Assembly: GCA_903912795.1 (NCBI GenBank)
Contig: CAIWIS010000427.1
Span: 1 to 5,914 of the forward strand
Length of the DNA: 5,914 nt
Reading direction: 5' to 3'
DNA from: an uncultured Bacteroidales bacterium
GTDB lineage: Bacteria; Bacteroidota; Bacteroidia; Bacteroidales; Paludibacteraceae
Part shown: in pieces, positions 5,039 to 5,914 of the stretch
Position numbering within the stretch: position 1 is the stretch's first letter
Layout: each line of letters begins with the position of its first letter
Notes under the pieces: generated by a model
Seen by the model: only the letters and a program-made list of their open reading frames with translations
The model's database searches: none
What the model was told of the DNA's origin: nothing
Made by a program: the position numbers and the translations under genes

Positions 5039-5911
5039 TTAGATAGATATGGTTTGACTTAAAAGTTGGTTCAGTTCTCTATAATCTTTGGGTTGGATGT
5101 GCATACTTAAACACACCTGACGTATTTCTTTGTAATAGTTTTTCAAAAATGCAGTATTCGATTTCCGTTTTTTGAGTTCGTCGATAAACAGTTGATGAAG
5201 TTCGGTTGCCGGTATTTCACGCATTAAATCTTTACAGACATTAAACATTTTGAACGTGCTAACATCAGGCAAATTGCTGTAGTACGTGCTGATAATATTC
5301 TTGTATTCATCAGTTCTCAGGCTGCACATCAATATATCAGAATCAATTTCATTCTCAATTTCAGCTTTCCGCACCTCAGTCATTTTAAAAGCTCTTCCCT
5401 GCTTTTCAATAGCAATAAGCCCGCTTTTAGTATCCCTGTTTAAATACTTATCAACCAGCGATTCATGTGTTACAATATAACTTTCTTTAAAAATTGTTCT
5501 GTAATCAGCCAACTGTCCATTGAGGCGTTTGTCGGTATCAAGTTCTGTTTTTATCTCAAAAGCCTTACTTGTACCATTAAACATAACCATATCTGCAACT
5601 GAATTACCAACTTTAAATTCATTGATAACTACGGTATTGTGTGTTCCGTATTTTTTTAGCAAAAGTTCATTGATAATTTCATTTTTATAAACATACTCAC
5701 AGCGGTATTCTTTTACAAGTATGTTATATATATACGAAAGATATTCCGAATAAGTATTGAATTTCTTTCCGATATTGTGTTGATCGTATCGTTCAACTTT
5801 TTTGGAAATGAATCCTACATCATCCGTTTTCAATAACTGAGCAAACGCAGTACCTGAAAAGATACTGGCGTAACTTCTCATGCGATCTTTATTATATATC
5901 TGATTGCTCAT
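5039..5911 (-). CDS. sce7726 family protein, PD-(D/E)XK nuclease-like
   Basis: This 290-residue protein is the first visible gene of the operon. Its ATG (5909-5911) is 3 nt from the window edge, so promoter and any earlier gene are unseen. M11 is an alternative start. The core at residues ~70-150 fits a PD-(D/E)XK nuclease fold. It has upstream acidic residues (E78, E98), then SVADMVMF (104-111) with D107, FEIKTELD (118-125) with the E119-x-K121 pair, and Q133...Y137 (GQLADY), followed by a strand SYIVTH (144-149). This arrangement is typical of sce7726 proteins. The C-terminal half (~175-285) is helical and basic in part (ELKKRKSNTAF, 245-255), perhaps binding nucleic acid or a partner. Cleavage of DNA or RNA is inferred from the motif only; substrate is unknown. 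Confidence 0.87.
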   Translation of the reverse strand: MSNQIYNKDRMRSYASIFSGTAFAQLLKTDDVGFISKKVERYDQHNIGKKFNTYSEYLSYIYNILVKEYRCEYVYKNEIINELLLKKYGTHNTVVINEFKVGNSVADMVMFNGTSKAFEIKTELDTDKRLNGQLADYRTIFKESYIVTHESLVDKYLNRDTKSGLIAIEKQGRAFKMTEVRKAEIENEIDSDILMCSLRTDEYKNIISTYYSNLPDVSTFKMFNVCKDLMREIPATELHQLFIDELKKRKSNTAFLKNYYKEIRQVCLSMHIQPKDYRELNQLLSQTISI

Positions 5912-5914
5912 TAT

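Noticed and set aside
5286..5480. Plus-strand 64-residue open frame
   Set aside because: It is antisense to the sce7726-family gene and shows no motif.
1..5914. CRISPR array, tRNA, rRNA, riboswitch or retron
   Set aside because: No regularly spaced direct repeats, no tRNA or rRNA motifs, no recognised riboswitch core and no reverse transcriptase gene. The hairpin-rich parts do not match any of these families I know.

Overview
The window looks like a Bacteroidota chromosome segment. It is AT-rich, its genes lack purine-rich Shine-Dalgarno sequences, it shows candidate promoters of the TTTG / TAnnTTTG type, and its left end carries a menaquinone gene (menC) of the Bacteroidota form. Genus cannot be told from this sequence. 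All supported genes read on the minus strand, so transcription runs from right to left.

Layout from left to right. (1) 1-899: 3'-truncated menC (o-succinylbenzoate synthase), a housekeeping gene. (2) 900-1206: no gene; a terminator-like hairpin, two more inverted repeats and protein-like but frame-broken sequence. (3) 1207-2060: a small Sel1-repeat lipoprotein gene, preceded by a 5'-truncated ORF remnant that runs into a GC-richer chain of hairpins (about 1811-2046). This block is bounded at both ends by a 35-bp direct repeat (31/35 identical). (4) 2056-2586: an unrecognised 176-residue protein. (5) 2587-3042: no convincing gene; a second structured GC-rich block with inverted copies of the same motifs and a good candidate promoter for gene 4. 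(6) 3043-5911: a tight three-gene operon with gaps of 6 and 4 nt, transcribed in the order sce7726-family protein (PD-(D/E)XK nuclease-like), sce7725-family protein (Beta-protein-like), and a RES-domain protein with an N-terminal zinc-ribbon-like motif and a long extra N-terminal region.

Interpretation. Parts 2-5 resemble an accessory mosaic, where small cassette-like genes sit between repeated structured elements, next to a core gene. Part 6 is the most interesting piece. It combines a predicted nuclease, a family of unknown biochemistry and a RES domain, whose known members destroy NAD+, and no Xre antitoxin gene is present. By inference this is a conflict system (phage defence or toxin-antitoxin-like) in which the RES protein could be the toxic effector. 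The sequence supports the domain calls and the operon, not the function.
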